Assembly: GCA_964564015.1 (NCBI GenBank)
Contig: CAZLZR010000012.1
Coordinates: 1-64,000, forward strand
Source: Acetivibrio sp964564015
Lineage (GTDB): Bacteria; Bacillota; Clostridia; Acetivibrionales; Acetivibrionaceae
Direction: 5' to 3'
Length of the DNA: 64,000 nt
In this document: piece by piece, positions 43,779 through 53,898 of the stretch
Layout: every line of letters starts with the position of its first letter
Position numbering within the stretch: position 1 is the stretch's first letter
Made by a program: the position numbers and the translations under genes
The notes under the pieces: generated by a model
What the model was told of the DNA's origin: nothing
Databases searched by the model: none
Seen by the model: the letters and a program-made list of their open reading frames with translations, nothing else

Positions 43779-45926
43779 TTATTTCGTCCCATCTAAATTT
43801 CTCAACCTGCTAACCAGCATAGTGTTGCGCTTTTGAGTTTTATTGTTGGATACGGCAATACCTATTGCTTTTCTTGAACCCACCAGCACCAATATCTTTT
43901 TTGCTCTGGTCACACATGTATACAGCAGGTTTCTCTGGAGCATCATATAGTGCTGCATGGTAAAGGGTGCAACTACGATTTTATATTCACTGCCCTGGCT
44001 TTTATGCACTGTGGTTGCATAGGCCAGCACAACCTCGTCAAGCTCTGTTGCATCGTATTCCACATCAACGCCGTCAAAGCTTATAATGAGAGTCTTATCC
44101 TCAGTATCAATGTTTGTAATTGTTCCTATATCTCCGTTAAAGACATTTTTGTCATAATTATTCTTAATCTGCATTACCTTGTCTTTTAGTTTGTAGACAG
44201 TCCCTCCATATTTTATGGATACATCACCGGGGTTCAATGCCTCCTGCAATATCAAGTTCAGATTGAACGCCCCTGCTTCACCGCGTTGCATAGGACAAAG
44301 AACCTGAATGTCATTAACCGGATCAACTTTATAATAATTCGGAAGTCTCCTGACACACAAATCTTTTATTGTTTCAACCACCTTTTGAGGCTCATCCTCC
44401 TCCACAAAGAAAAAGTCACTCTTGCTGCCGCCCTTAAGATTCGGTGTCTCACCTTTATTAATTCGGTGAGCATTTGTTATAATAGCACTTCCCTGCGCCT
44501 GCCGGAATATTCGTGTGAGCTTTACAACATCGACAGTTCCCGATTCAATAATATCTTTGAGCACATTGCCTGCTCCAACTGAAGGAAGTTGGTCAACATC
44601 GCCCACCAAGATAACAACCGTCTCATTGGAAACAGCCTTAAGAAGGTTATACATAAGAATGGTGTCCACCATGGAGGTCTCATCAATAATCAGAACGTCA
44701 CACTCCAAAGTACTTTCGGCGTTTTTCTTATATCCTTCCAAAGGGCTATACTCCAAAAGCCGGTGAATGGTTTTTGCTTCCATGCCTGTAGCCTCCGACA
44801 TTCTTTTAGCTGCTCTGCCTGTTGGAGCCGCCAAAAGGATTCCGGCATTGAGTTTCTGAAATATTTTTATAATTGCAAGGGTGGTAGTTGTCTTGCCCGT
44901 ACCCGGTCCCCCGGTCAACACCATAAATTTTGAGCTTACGGCAGTCTTAACAGCTTCTACCTGCACCTCATCATATTTTATTTGATATTCCCTCTCGATA
45001 CTTTCAATGATATCATCAGTATCGGCAGATTTATAAATACTCTCTAATGCCAAAATCTCCTTCATCCTCTTGGCAATACCAACCTCGCTGTAGTAAAAAG
45101 CCGGAAGATATATGGCATTTCCCTCATCAGGAATGATTGTTTTCTCTTCTATCATTCTATCAATAGTATCTTCAATAAGTAATCTTTCCAATTCCAGCAT
45201 CTTTTCAGTAGTTTCAAGTAGTTGCTCCCGGGTAGAAAAGCAATGCCCTCCGTTGGATAACTCGTTCAAGACGTAGACGATCCCCGAACGGCAGCGTTCA
45301 AAAGAATGCTTATCAAAGCCCAACTGCTGGGCTATCTTATCGGCGGTCTTAAAACCTATACCCCAAATATCATCGGCAAGCCGGTAAGGATTGGTTTTTA
45401 CAATGTTAATACTCTCGTTTCCATATGTTTTATATATTTTTACTGCATAAGCAGTTGAAACTCCGTTGCTCTGCAGAAACAGCATGACATTCTTGATTTC
45501 CTTCTGCTCCTGCCATGCCTTCTTAATCATATCAACTCTTTTCTGACCTATACCTCCAACATTAATAAGGTAGTCCGGACTCTCCTCAATGACTTTCAAA
45601 GTATCTTCCTTAAAATGCTTTACAATCCGCCTTGCATAAACAGGCCCTATGCCTTTTATCAAACCGCTGCCAAGATACTTTTCAATACCCGCAATAGTAG
45701 CAGGCACAGTCTCGCGATAATCAACCACATTAAACTGCTTGCCGAATTTGCTGTCATACCTCCATTCGCCTTTTAAACGGATTGTGGCACCAACATTGAC
45801 AGCAGCAAGATTTCCAACAACAGTGACAAGATCGACAAAGCCTTTGGATTTGATCTTTATAACACTAAAGCCGTTCTCTTCGTTTGTAAATGTAATTCGC
45901 TCAACAACTCCACTCAAGTATTCCAT
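43779..45926 (-). CDS. recD2: RecD2-type ATP-dependent DNA helicase
   Basis: About 715 residues from the second Met, 12 nt after GGAGG (the first ATG at 45938 touches the ribosome site). Order: N-terminal OB-like region (GVVERITFTNEENGFSVIKI), tandem helix-hairpin-helix motifs (about 90-210), Walker A GGPGTGKTTTTLAI, Walker B VLIIDETSMVD, and C-terminal UvrD-type motifs ending ATTVHKSQGSEYKIVV. RecD2 is a 5'-3' helicase of RecBC-lacking bacteria used in repair and replication-fork maintenance. Length and motif set are complete. Confidence 0.95.
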   Translation of the reverse strand: MEYLSGVVERITFTNEENGFSVIKIKSKGFVDLVTVVGNLAAVNVGATIRLKGEWRYDSKFGKQFNVVDYRETVPATIAGIEKYLGSGLIKGIGPVYARRIVKHFKEDTLKVIEESPDYLINVGGIGQKRVDMIKKAWQEQKEIKNVMLFLQSNGVSTAYAVKIYKTYGNESINIVKTNPYRLADDIWGIGFKTADKIAQQLGFDKHSFERCRSGIVYVLNELSNGGHCFSTREQLLETTEKMLELERLLIEDTIDRMIEEKTIIPDEGNAIYLPAFYYSEVGIAKRMKEILALESIYKSADTDDIIESIEREYQIKYDEVQVEAVKTAVSSKFMVLTGGPGTGKTTTTLAIIKIFQKLNAGILLAAPTGRAAKRMSEATGMEAKTIHRLLEYSPLEGYKKNAESTLECDVLIIDETSMVDTILMYNLLKAVSNETVVILVGDVDQLPSVGAGNVLKDIIESGTVDVVKLTRIFRQAQGSAIITNAHRINKGETPNLKGGSKSDFFFVEEDEPQKVVETIKDLCVRRLPNYYKVDPVNDIQVLCPMQRGEAGAFNLNLILQEALNPGDVSIKYGGTVYKLKDKVMQIKNNYDKNVFNGDIGTITNIDTEDKTLIISFDGVDVEYDATELDEVVLAYATTVHKSQGSEYKIVVAPFTMQHYMMLQRNLLYTCVTRAKKILVLVGSRKAIGIAVSNNKTQKRNTMLVSRLRNLDGTK

Positions 45927-46050
45927 AAATTCAAGCATCCTCCATCATAAATCAATGGTCTTGCCATATCATGTTTGATCTCTGCTTCCGCTCCGGTATG
46001 CTATTATTGTAACATAATTGAAGAAAAAAAATAGTCACCACCTGAATCTA

Positions 46051-46090
46051 AAACGAAAGCTCCGGGGCTTTTAGTCCGAAGCTTTCGTTT
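46051..46090. terminator. 15-bp inverted repeat downstream of the IS110 fragment
   Basis: AAACGAAAGCTCCGG and CCGAAGCTTTCGTTT pair with one mismatch around a 10-nt loop. On the minus strand TTTT follows, so it may end transcripts from the transposase fragment; it could also belong to the old element. Confidence 0.5.
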
Positions 46091-46122
46091 GCTTAATGCG
46101 TAACAATACTATTTAAATCTAT

Positions 46123-46380
46123 TTATTCATCTTGTTTATATACTATCGAAACTTTATCACTTCTCAAGAAATCGTATGGTAGAACTGCTTTCATATGACT
46201 GGCATTTACCACCATGGTTTTCAAATCACTAGCTTCAAGGATATTGTACAAAGGCTTCCAATAAGAAGCAGTACACTCCATGGCTACAATTTGACATTCG
46301 CTGTCCTTGAGCCAGTCAGTTAATTTTAGAAGTTCTTTAGTCGTTGCACATAGTATAAGTGATGACAGGACTAACTTCAA
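46123..46380 (-). pseudogene. IS110-family transposase fragment
   Basis: 85 residues corresponding to the N-terminal DEDD part of IS110 transposases: KLTDWLKDSECQIVAMECTA, SYWKPLYNILE, VVNASHMKAV. After that point the normal GRKTDxxDA segment is missing and the rest of the roughly 400-residue enzyme is absent. The start is also not typical. It is a dead remnant. Confidence 0.8.
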
Positions 46381-46480
46381 TACTCTGTTGCCTGCCCAGT
46401 TTCATTTATGGTGGTGCCCAGCGAGCGGGGCATGTGGTTTTAGTATCAAGCGACGTAATTAGCGTGACTTTCGCAAAAAA

Positions 46481-47570
46481 TCAGTCTGCAAAGCACAAAC
46501 CGCTAAAAACATCCGATGCATTTAAATCCGAGCCTTTTATATTGTAGAAGCCCTCAATTTGAAGCCAACCTTTGTTTCCGCTTGAATCCTCTACCAGACA
46601 CCACTCCTTATTGTCACTTGCTTTGATAAGAACAATTTCTAAAGGTGCAAGATCCAGCGTCTCAGAAGAATCTTTTTTATCTTTCTTAAGAGAAATAGGC
46701 CTTTTTACTGAAACTATTGTATTCATAATGTACATTTCCTGAGAGATGTTCTCCAATTTATGCTCCTTAGAAAGTCTGTACTTGTCAGTATAAAACCAGG
46801 TTTGAAGAATTCTGCCTCTGGTTCTTGTGGTAAATATACCAGAGCCGTCCATCTTTATCGAATTCCCACTGCCCTGAATTTTACCCATAGGAATTATTTT
46901 TTTCCGTTATAGTAGAAAAACTGTGTTGCCAAATCATCACTTGGACCAGATTCAGTAATTGCAAGTTCTTTATATTTATCATCCTTATCAATATTGCATA
47001 TAAATACAGTACCGTCCAAATTGTCTCCGTTTCCGGTTATTGTACTGCCGTTTATATTCAGAGTAAAATTACTGCCTTCCGGCTCACACTCAAATTTTAT
47101 ACTGTCAGTCCTATTATCTCCATTCAGATCTATAGCCATTCCGGGTTCAAGCTCTTTAAAATTGGCTTCTATATTTTTAGCATATTCCGAAAGGAAGCTT
47201 GAGTTTGTTTTTCAATGCTGTCTAAATCACTTATAATAAAAGCAGGGTTTTGGGAGTACCATCTTTTACTAATAAAATAATTTCCATATTCCGTGTCTTG
47301 AAAAACATAACCGTGTCTTGCATAGATTTCATTCTTTGCAAGGTCAATTTGATATACATTTAGATCGAGGATATCATCCAGGGTTAATATTCTTTTGTTA
47401 CTATCCGGAAGCAGATATTCACCGGTTTCAAGAAACTTACTCTTTACCTCTTTCAGCTGCCCTGATACATAAAGGAAATATTTAAACCTCGATAACCATT
47501 ATGAACCACTTCAAAAAAGGTAGATAGGCAAAACCGCTACTTGATAATGTTTTCATAATAGGAAGTTGTT
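46481..47570 (-). pseudogene. Frameshifted gene: YARHG domain, unknown middle and SH3-like domain
   Basis: Three consecutive minus-strand frames give one plausible protein. First a YARHG segment (LAKNEIYARHGYVFQDTEYG, near 47330). Then, in another frame from about 47210, FLSEYAKNIEANFKELEPG and a repeat-like AIDLNGDNRTDSIKFECEPEG. Then, after a run of seven A near 46900 that breaks the frame at NGKK-stop, MGKIQGSGNSIKMDGSG and an SH3-like SLKKDKKDSSETLDLAPLE domain ending at 46481. One added A would restore the last join. No signal start is left. It is a broken exported-type protein. Confidence 0.65.
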
Positions 47571-47593
47571 TTTCATTATCCTTAAGTACATAC

Positions 47594-48169
47594 TTATAAA
47601 TTTTCAAAAACGGCACTTAGATCAATTACTAGACCTGGAAAATCTGATAATTGAACTTTGCTTTCTTCTGTATACGTTTCAGGTCTGCCGTATCTCTTGT
47701 TTTCCTGCAAAGTGAACACGTTTACAAATTTACCTTCAGGTTCTACTATCCAGTATTCTTTAACACCAGCTTTTTCGTACATGTTAAATTTTGATACCCT
47801 GTCACGCCTTAAAGTGGCAGGGGATGTGGTTTCAATTACAAGGGAAGGTGTTCCGAAATAACCGGTTTTTCTTAGTTTACTTCCATCACACACTATTACA
47901 ATATCAGGTTGAACAACTTTATCAATCTCATCATCTGTTTCATTATACTCTGCAAGGCATAAATCAAAGGGGGCGGTAAAAGCTCTACACGGCTTATTAA
48001 CCAGATAGTTTGAAATTTGTCTGAACAGTTCACCTGTAATACTCTGATGTTGCCAAGATGGAGTTGCTTGCATTATGGGAACTCCATCAATTATTTCCCA
48101 CCGCTCACCTTCAGGCCATTTTAGATAATCAGCATAAGTATATTTTCTGTTTTGATTTGGTAATGGCAT
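47594..48169 (-). CDS. Uma2-family (PD-(D/E)XK-like) protein
   Basis: About 191 residues from the ATG after GGAGTGTG. YTYADYLKWPEGERWEIIDG, VVQPDIVIVCDGSKL and SLVIETTSPATLRRDRVSKF followed by YEKAGVKEYWIVEPEGK are the signature of the Uma2 family, with Asp and Glu-x-x of a nuclease-like core. Function is unsettled although the fold is that of restriction endonucleases. A broken second copy lies directly upstream. Confidence 0.9.
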   Translation of the reverse strand: MPLPNQNRKYTYADYLKWPEGERWEIIDGVPIMQATPSWQHQSITGELFRQISNYLVNKPCRAFTAPFDLCLAEYNETDDEIDKVVQPDIVIVCDGSKLRKTGYFGTPSLVIETTSPATLRRDRVSKFNMYEKAGVKEYWIVEPEGKFVNVFTLQENKRYGRPETYTEESKVQLSDFPGLVIDLSAVFENL

Positions 48170-48249
48170 TTTAAACACACTCCTAAATATTGTTGAATAG
48201 TAGTAAAATTACTCTTTGTCAAACACTGGTTTCAAATCAATTTCAAGGT

Positions 48250-48450
48250 TTAGGAAGCATGATAAACCTTACATGGTTTGCCATCCAAATAGTTTGCAAA
48301 CTGCATCAAAAGTGATAAAGAGGCTTCCTGATGGATTCTTGATGGTGCAACTTTCATATAAGGTATACCGTCAAGGATTTCCCATCTTTCATTTACATCC
48401 CAAGTTAAGTAATCCGCATATGAATATTTGGGGCCAGGTTTTGGGAGTGG
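48250..48450 (-). pseudogene. Truncated second Uma2 copy
   Basis: The minus-strand frame from 48450 reads PLPKPGPKYSYADYLTWDV, WEILDGIPYMKVAPS and FANYLDGKPCKVYHAS then stop. It matches the first 65 residues of the Uma2 protein at 47594 (PLPNQNRKYTYADYLKWPEG). The start codon is lost and two thirds of the gene are missing. The pair is a tandem duplication, one member decayed. The following stretch to 48826 holds no convincing gene. Confidence 0.7.
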
Positions 48451-48826
48451 CTCTATTCAACACTCCTATCCCCCAAATAATGCACTGCCACTTTTTTTCT
48501 TTGTTTAAATCCTACACAATAATATCACTTTGTTTGTTAGTTAAATAATTATACCATAAAACACCGTGCTTGTGCGACTTTTAAATAATTATACAGTATG
48601 TTTTAAAGATTTTTCAAGGCGCAAAACTCAACTAATCGTAGCATTTACTTTTAACATTCATAGCTATAGAATATTAGAAAAGCAGATTTCAAGTTTAATC
48701 AAACGATGGAAAAAGGAGATTACTCTTGTAAAGCAAAGGGTGATATAGTTGAATAACGAAGAATACAATAAATCTCTAAATGAGCGATTACACAAAATAC
48801 AAAAATTAAGAGAAGCAGCAAATGAA

Positions 48827-51364
48827 TCACTCAGCAACCCTGAGCCGCTCAACTATACTGAGCTTATCTGTCCCCCTGAATGCAAAATAAGGAATCAACA
48901 CCGACAAAATAATCAATATCGGATATGCGATGGTTAACGGCAAAATTGTAAACTTAAAACTCATAAACCATCCCACATTCGCAAGCTTTAAAATAACCCC
49001 GTAACCGAACAAAACCGACAAACCAGCTGAAATCAATATTGTATAAAGCCCGCAATATATCCCCTCGTATATGAGCATCAACTTAAGCTGGCGTTTTGTC
49101 ATACCAATACTCTCTACCATTGCAAACTCCCTCTGCCGTGTTATAATGCTTGTAAATACAGAGTTTATAAAGTTTAATATACCTATTATGCCGATTATAA
49201 GACAAAGAATGCCTCCTACGTAAACAAACATATTTTTTAGATCTGTAAATTCTTTTTTATAGGTCTCACGAGAATTGTATGACATCTGAATTTCTACAGC
49301 TTCCGTGTAGTTTCTTATGAAAGCTTCAAGTTCGTCTTCTCTTCCATCCTTTGCGTTACAAATATAAGTCATTGGAGTGGGATTTTGGGTATAGGTCTTT
49401 AATTCTGCCAGGGGCATAACAAACGGAACTGTTCCATAAGTTCGGCTGCAATTAGTATTACTCAACCGGTAATAACCCATCACCTCATATTCCTTTGCAT
49501 ATCCAAAATTAGTATCTGAGCTGCCTTCAAAGGCTTTTATTTTTACCTTTTCTCCAATCTCATAAACAGCTCCCCCGAATACTATGTTTCCCTTATCATC
49601 ACTTGACAAACCAAGCAGCACATAATTCCCCGATTGAAATTTTTCCTTGTCATATTTCCCCTTTATAACATCCAGGTTTTCCAGTACAAAATCATCCATG
49701 GCATAAATACTCGTTCCGAGAGCGGTACTGTCATTAAATTTTATTTTGCCATAATTATATTCAGTATCTCCGGAATACTTTGAAACAATAGTCTCCTCAG
49801 GATTGTAGTAGATCATTCCCCCGTCGTCAAAACTTTCCTGTCCCTCTATGGCAGTAGTCATAGTTTTTGGAACCGGAGTATCTTTGCTGAATTCATACTT
49901 GTAATATGCAGCATGTGCTATCTGAAAATCAACATCAATAAAATTACTGATGAACTTATTCATATCAAAGCTTTCTGTCAGAGTAAAAACACTGTTGAGT
50001 AAAACCAGGCTCAAGGAAATAGACACCACAGTAATTAAGGTTCTCTTTTTGTTTCTGCCTAGATTTAAAAATGCCATTTTATAAAGTTTACCACCACTTG
50101 TTCCCTTTTTGGATTTGTAGTATGTACCTTGATTATTATTTCCAAGGCCACTGTATTTCACAGCTTCAACAGGTGAAATAAGGGATGCCGCCTTTGCAGG
50201 TTTTCTACAACTGATAAGTACAGTAAACAACGCAAATAACGCCGAACCGATAAAAATAACCGGATTAATTGAAACTTTAGCAACAAGTGCATTGGAACTT
50301 TTTAAAATTAAGGGAAGAAGGACTTTACCCATTAAATAACCTGCCACAAGACCTATAGGAATTCCTATTGCGGACATTCTTAGTGCCTGCAGCAGAATAA
50401 TTCTTGTTATCTGCTTTTTTGCTGTTCCAACAGTTTTTAGAAGCCCATAAAAGCGAATATCCTGAATTACTGATATCTGAAAAATATTATATATAATAAG
50501 ATATCCAGTAAATATTATCAACAGAATTCCGAGCATTACATAAACCCATAGCACAAGATTTCCTTCGGCAGCTGTAGAAAGATAAGACCAATTTACACCA
50601 TACAAAATGGTATTCTCACCATTTCCTTCAACTGGTGTATAACCGCTTTCTATAATCACCTGAGCCATACTTGAATAAATATCATAGCTGTTTTTGAAGA
50701 GCACATGCGCCTGGATTGAACCTACATTGTCATAATCTTTATAGTATTGCTGACCTCTTCCTTTCAGGTTTTCTTCAATAAATGCCTTAGACACAGTAAT
50801 AATTCCGACTTGAAAAGCAGCATCACCTTCGTAATATCCTGTTAGTATAAAATCCTTTTCCTCAATCCTGTCCCCAAAATCGCAAAGCAAAGTTACCTTT
50901 TGTCCGATTTCATGCGGTACTTCTAAAAAGTCCAAGGTGATTGTGTCTGTCGAAATCTCATTTGCATCTGCGGGTAGTCTTCCTGTTGTAGGTAATATAA
51001 ATCCTAACTTTGCACTTGTTTCATCACTATAGTCAATTTCAGTGCGGCGTTTTAGCAGCTTATCATTAACTGCTTCACCCGCCGAAATACTTTGCCCTAC
51101 CTCTTTAATCAAGGGGTGTTTACTAAGCTTATCATACTGCTCCTGTGAAAGGTACTTAAATGAACCATGTGCATAGCTTCCTGCCATTCTCATATTGCTT
51201 TCTTCAATACTCTCAATTATGCCTGTTCCAATTGTAAAAAGAGAAGTAAACAAAATAGTAGTCAGAATAATTGCCACAATAGCAATCCTGTTACGAGCTC
51301 TGTTTGCTTTGTAACTTTTATATGCAATATTGCGGATAACTTTCCTGTTAGACACCTTAATCAT
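48827..51364 (-). CDS. ABC transporter permease with two FtsX domains
   Basis: About 845 residues from the ATG preceded by GGTGGTGA, overlapping the ATPase gene by 8 nt. Helix 1 lies near 29-50 (IAIVAIILTTILFTSLFTIG). A large extracytoplasmic domain follows, then three helices of FtsX domain 1 (about 255-390), another helix near 450 with a second outer domain, and FtsX domain 2 at the C-terminus (FVYVGGILCLIIGIIGILNF to RLRVAE). This layout is that of the MacB/YxdM-type permeases used for peptide efflux or envelope stress. The two-component genes upstream suggest induced expression. Confidence 0.9.
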   Translation of the reverse strand: MIKVSNRKVIRNIAYKSYKANRARNRIAIVAIILTTILFTSLFTIGTGIIESIEESNMRMAGSYAHGSFKYLSQEQYDKLSKHPLIKEVGQSISAGEAVNDKLLKRRTEIDYSDETSAKLGFILPTTGRLPADANEISTDTITLDFLEVPHEIGQKVTLLCDFGDRIEEKDFILTGYYEGDAAFQVGIITVSKAFIEENLKGRGQQYYKDYDNVGSIQAHVLFKNSYDIYSSMAQVIIESGYTPVEGNGENTILYGVNWSYLSTAAEGNLVLWVYVMLGILLIIFTGYLIIYNIFQISVIQDIRFYGLLKTVGTAKKQITRIILLQALRMSAIGIPIGLVAGYLMGKVLLPLILKSSNALVAKVSINPVIFIGSALFALFTVLISCRKPAKAASLISPVEAVKYSGLGNNNQGTYYKSKKGTSGGKLYKMAFLNLGRNKKRTLITVVSISLSLVLLNSVFTLTESFDMNKFISNFIDVDFQIAHAAYYKYEFSKDTPVPKTMTTAIEGQESFDDGGMIYYNPEETIVSKYSGDTEYNYGKIKFNDSTALGTSIYAMDDFVLENLDVIKGKYDKEKFQSGNYVLLGLSSDDKGNIVFGGAVYEIGEKVKIKAFEGSSDTNFGYAKEYEVMGYYRLSNTNCSRTYGTVPFVMPLAELKTYTQNPTPMTYICNAKDGREDELEAFIRNYTEAVEIQMSYNSRETYKKEFTDLKNMFVYVGGILCLIIGIIGILNFINSVFTSIITRQREFAMVESIGMTKRQLKLMLIYEGIYCGLYTILISAGLSVLFGYGVILKLANVGWFMSFKFTILPLTIAYPILIILSVLIPYFAFRGTDKLSIVERLRVAE

Positions 51365-52037
51365 TTCTATCACCACCTGAAATTCTGCCATCTTCAATGC
51401 GGACAATACGGTCAGCCATTTGGGCAAGTTCTTCATTATGAGTGATTATAACAATGGTTTGACGAAATTTTTCACCCATTACCTTTAAAAGTCCAAAAAC
51501 ATCCTGACTAGTTTTGCTATCCAAGTTACCCGTAGGCTCATCCGCAAGAATAATGGCAGGCTTCGTGGCAAGCGCCCTTGCAATGGCCACTCTCTGCTGC
51601 TGTCCACCCGACAACTGTCCCGGAATATTATTCAATTTACTTTCTAAGCCCAATGCTGTAACTATTTTATCTATATAATCGCCATCCACCTTATTTCCGT
51701 CTAATTCTATAGGAAGCACAAGATTCTCATAAACATTTAGCACTGGCACAAGATTATAACTTTGGAAAACAAATCCTATTTTTCGTCTTCTGAAAATAGT
51801 CAGTTCATCATCCTTTAATGAAAAAATATCCTTCCCTTCTACCTTTACGGTACCGCTTGTTGGACGGTCAAGCCCTCCAAGCATATGTAAAAGCGTAGAT
51901 TTCCCACTGCCCGATGTACCTACAATTGACACAAATTCACAGGGCTCCACGCAAAGGTTTACATTGTCCAGTGCCCGCACAATATTAGGTTCAACCCCAT
52001 AGAATTTATTCAAATTTGTTGTCTCCAGAATGCTCAT
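51357..52037 (-). CDS. ABC transporter ATP-binding protein (LolD/MacB type)
   Basis: About 226 residues from the ATG behind AGGAGGTAATTCT. Walker A GTSGSGKSTLLHML, Q-loop FVFQSYNLVPVLNVYENL, signature LSGGQQQRVAIARAL, Walker B IILADEPTGNLDSKT and H-loop VIITHNEEL are all present. It should drive the FtsX-type permease encoded by the overlapping downstream gene. Confidence 0.95.
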   Translation of the reverse strand: MSILETTNLNKFYGVEPNIVRALDNVNLCVEPCEFVSIVGTSGSGKSTLLHMLGGLDRPTSGTVKVEGKDIFSLKDDELTIFRRRKIGFVFQSYNLVPVLNVYENLVLPIELDGNKVDGDYIDKIVTALGLESKLNNIPGQLSGGQQQRVAIARALATKPAIILADEPTGNLDSKTSQDVFGLLKVMGEKFRQTIVIITHNEELAQMADRIVRIEDGRISGGDRND

Positions 52038-52066
52038 AGAATTACCTCCTGTATTTACAATTTTTC

Positions 52067-52165
52067 CCAAAGTTTTTTTAAAAAATTTTTGAGCAGATCT
52101 TGTTTCACTGTTTGCCGCAGTGGAACCTGCTACTTTGATTGAAGCTTCCTCTGCGGGATGTTATT
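52067..52165. repeat. Interspersed ~100-bp repeat, copy B
   Basis: Plus-strand core GTTTGCCGCAGTGGAACCTG then CTACTTTGATTGAAGC aligns with copy A at 40791-40893, including the T-rich left part and the final ATGTTAT. Here it lies between the histidine kinase and the ABC genes and codes for nothing. Confidence 0.65.
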
Positions 52166-52226
52166 TTCATTGTAACATGGCATTCTTTCAAGAGCCTTTC
52201 TGAAATCTAACAATATTGACACTTTT

Positions 52227-53165
52227 CTAATTTTGAGGAAGGAATACTGAAAATGTAGTTCCTCTCCCAACCTTCGAAGACACCTTAATATATCCGGCTT
52301 CTTGGCAGACGATCTTTCTCGTGAGATAAAGCCCGATGCCCACCCCCTCCTCATCATGAACCTGAGGAGACCTATAGAACCTTTGAAATATCTTTGCCTG
52401 CTCATCTTCCGAAATTCCTATTCCGTTATCGGAAATATCTATTCGTACAAACATTTCATAAGCAGTTGCCGAAATCTTCACTGCACCACCTTCAGGGGTA
52501 TATTTTACAGCATTGTCAAGGATATTTATCAGAGCTTCACAAGTCCATTTGTGGTCAAATACAGCCTCTATATCTCCAAAATTCCAGGTAATATTTATCT
52601 TTTTTGCCAATGCCTTTGGAGAAATGTGAGCTGCGGATTCATCAACAAGTTCTCTGATAGAAGCTCTTTGCGGCTTTACCGATATGATTCCAGTCTCCAT
52701 CCTTGACATTTTAACCAGTGACTGAATGAGAAAACTCAACTTATCGGATTGTCTTTCAATCTCACCGGCAAGTTTTCTTTGATCATCAGTCAGGTTTTCC
52801 TCCGAAAGCAGATTGGTATACAGAAGAATATTGGAAATAGGGGTTTTTGTTTGGTGTGAAATATCCGAAATCAGGGTTTTGATTTTATTTCGTTCTTCCA
52901 TAAGAGCGTTTTGAGTTGTACGTAAGATATCTGTCTCACGCTTTAGCCGGGATTCTAATGCGGACAACATTGATTCGTCAAAGGTTTCCTCGCTAAAACT
53001 GCCATAAGAAACAGAATCAATAACCTTAACCAATCTCTCGAGCAGCTTTTTCGTACGTATACGGCAGATAATTCCATATACCGCAAGTCCCAAAAGGAAT
53101 CCGGCGGCAAAAATCAAAGGAGGCAAAACCATCTGCAGATTCCGGTATGTGTTAATATTATACAT
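52227..53165 (-). CDS. Sensor histidine kinase
   Basis: 312 residues with one N-terminal membrane helix (about 13-33), a short linker, H-box DISHQTKTPISNILLYTN, N-box ALINILDNAVKYTPEG, G1 DISDNGIGIS, F-box IFQRFYRS and G2 GVGIGLYLTRKI. With hardly any extracellular part it is of the small-sensor kind often coupled to ABC exporters. It overlaps the response regulator gene by 8 nt. Confidence 0.94.
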   Translation of the reverse strand: MYNINTYRNLQMVLPPLIFAAGFLLGLAVYGIICRIRTKKLLERLVKVIDSVSYGSFSEETFDESMLSALESRLKRETDILRTTQNALMEERNKIKTLISDISHQTKTPISNILLYTNLLSEENLTDDQRKLAGEIERQSDKLSFLIQSLVKMSRMETGIISVKPQRASIRELVDESAAHISPKALAKKINITWNFGDIEAVFDHKWTCEALINILDNAVKYTPEGGAVKISATAYEMFVRIDISDNGIGISEDEQAKIFQRFYRSPQVHDEEGVGIGLYLTRKIVCQEAGYIKVSSKVGRGTTFSVFLPQN

Positions 53166-53847
53166 TCTGCCTCACCTTCCATGTATAGCCAATACCATAT
53201 ACAGTGTGGATGTATTCCGGCTGAGACGGGTCGTCCTCAAGTTTATTCCGAAGTCTCCGCACAGATACGGAAAGGGCATTTTCATTTATAAAATCCGCAC
53301 CGTCACTCCACACCTTACTTAAAAGCATATCCCGCGTAAGAATGTTTCCCCTGTTCTCTACAAGAATACGGAGCAGCTTTTGCTCGGTTTTACTCAGTTC
53401 AATCAACCCGCCGTTTTTGGTAAACAGCATTGCGTCAAAGTCAAAGAACAATTTATCTACAGTATATGTACCGCTCTTTGGTTTTTCTCCAGTTCTACGC
53501 AATTGTGCAGAAATCCTTGCACGAAGTATTGCAAGACTGAAGGGCTTGGTTATATAATCATTTGCTCCTAGTTCAAATCCCATTACAACATCTGTCTCCA
53601 TATCATTAGCCGTAAGGAATATGACAGGCACTTCCGAATTTTCGCGTACCATCCGGCAAAAATCCATACCGTTTCCATCCGGTAGGTTTGTGTCAAGTAC
53701 TATAAGGTCAAATTCCTTATGTGCAAAAGCCTCTTCAGCCGACTTTTTATCAAAACATTGAGTAAACTCGAACCCATCCTTTTTCATTGCAAGGACAATA
53801 CCGTTACTGAGGGCAATGTCATCTTCCACTAATAAAAGCTGTGGCAT
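53158..53847 (-). CDS. OmpR/PhoB-family response regulator
   Basis: 229 residues. Receiver domain 1-115 has acidic pocket LLVEDDIAL, phosphorylated Asp in LIVLDTNLPDGNG, FLTAND and the Lys of ITKPFS. A winged-helix DNA-binding domain follows (LSKTEQKLLRILVENRGN to YIHTVYGIGYTWKV). AGAAGGGGGAG precedes ATG. It is the first gene of a unit with the kinase and probably controls the ABC genes 1.8 kb downstream. Confidence 0.95.
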   Translation of the reverse strand: MPQLLLVEDDIALSNGIVLAMKKDGFEFTQCFDKKSAEEAFAHKEFDLIVLDTNLPDGNGMDFCRMVRENSEVPVIFLTANDMETDVVMGFELGANDYITKPFSLAILRARISAQLRRTGEKPKSGTYTVDKLFFDFDAMLFTKNGGLIELSKTEQKLLRILVENRGNILTRDMLLSKVWSDGADFINENALSVSVRRLRNKLEDDPSQPEYIHTVYGIGYTWKVRQNV

Positions 53848-53889
53848 AAAGCTCCCCCTTCTTAGAAGTAATTAGAATTCTTGTCAATC

Positions 53890-53898
53890 ATTATAACA
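53890..53898 (-). promoter_or_regulatory. Extended -10 promoter of the two-component operon
   Basis: On the minus strand TGTTATAAT gives TG-n-TATAAT, about 40 nt before the regulator ATG. The 53848-54215 gap also holds a plus-strand TGCTACAAT near 54034 that could serve the small membrane gene at 54216. Otherwise it is AT-rich and empty. Confidence 0.5.

Noticed and set aside
48749..48937. Plus-strand 62-codon ORF with a charged helical start
   Set aside because: Its second half is antisense to the conserved end of the FtsX permease, and the ribosome site is far from the TTG start.
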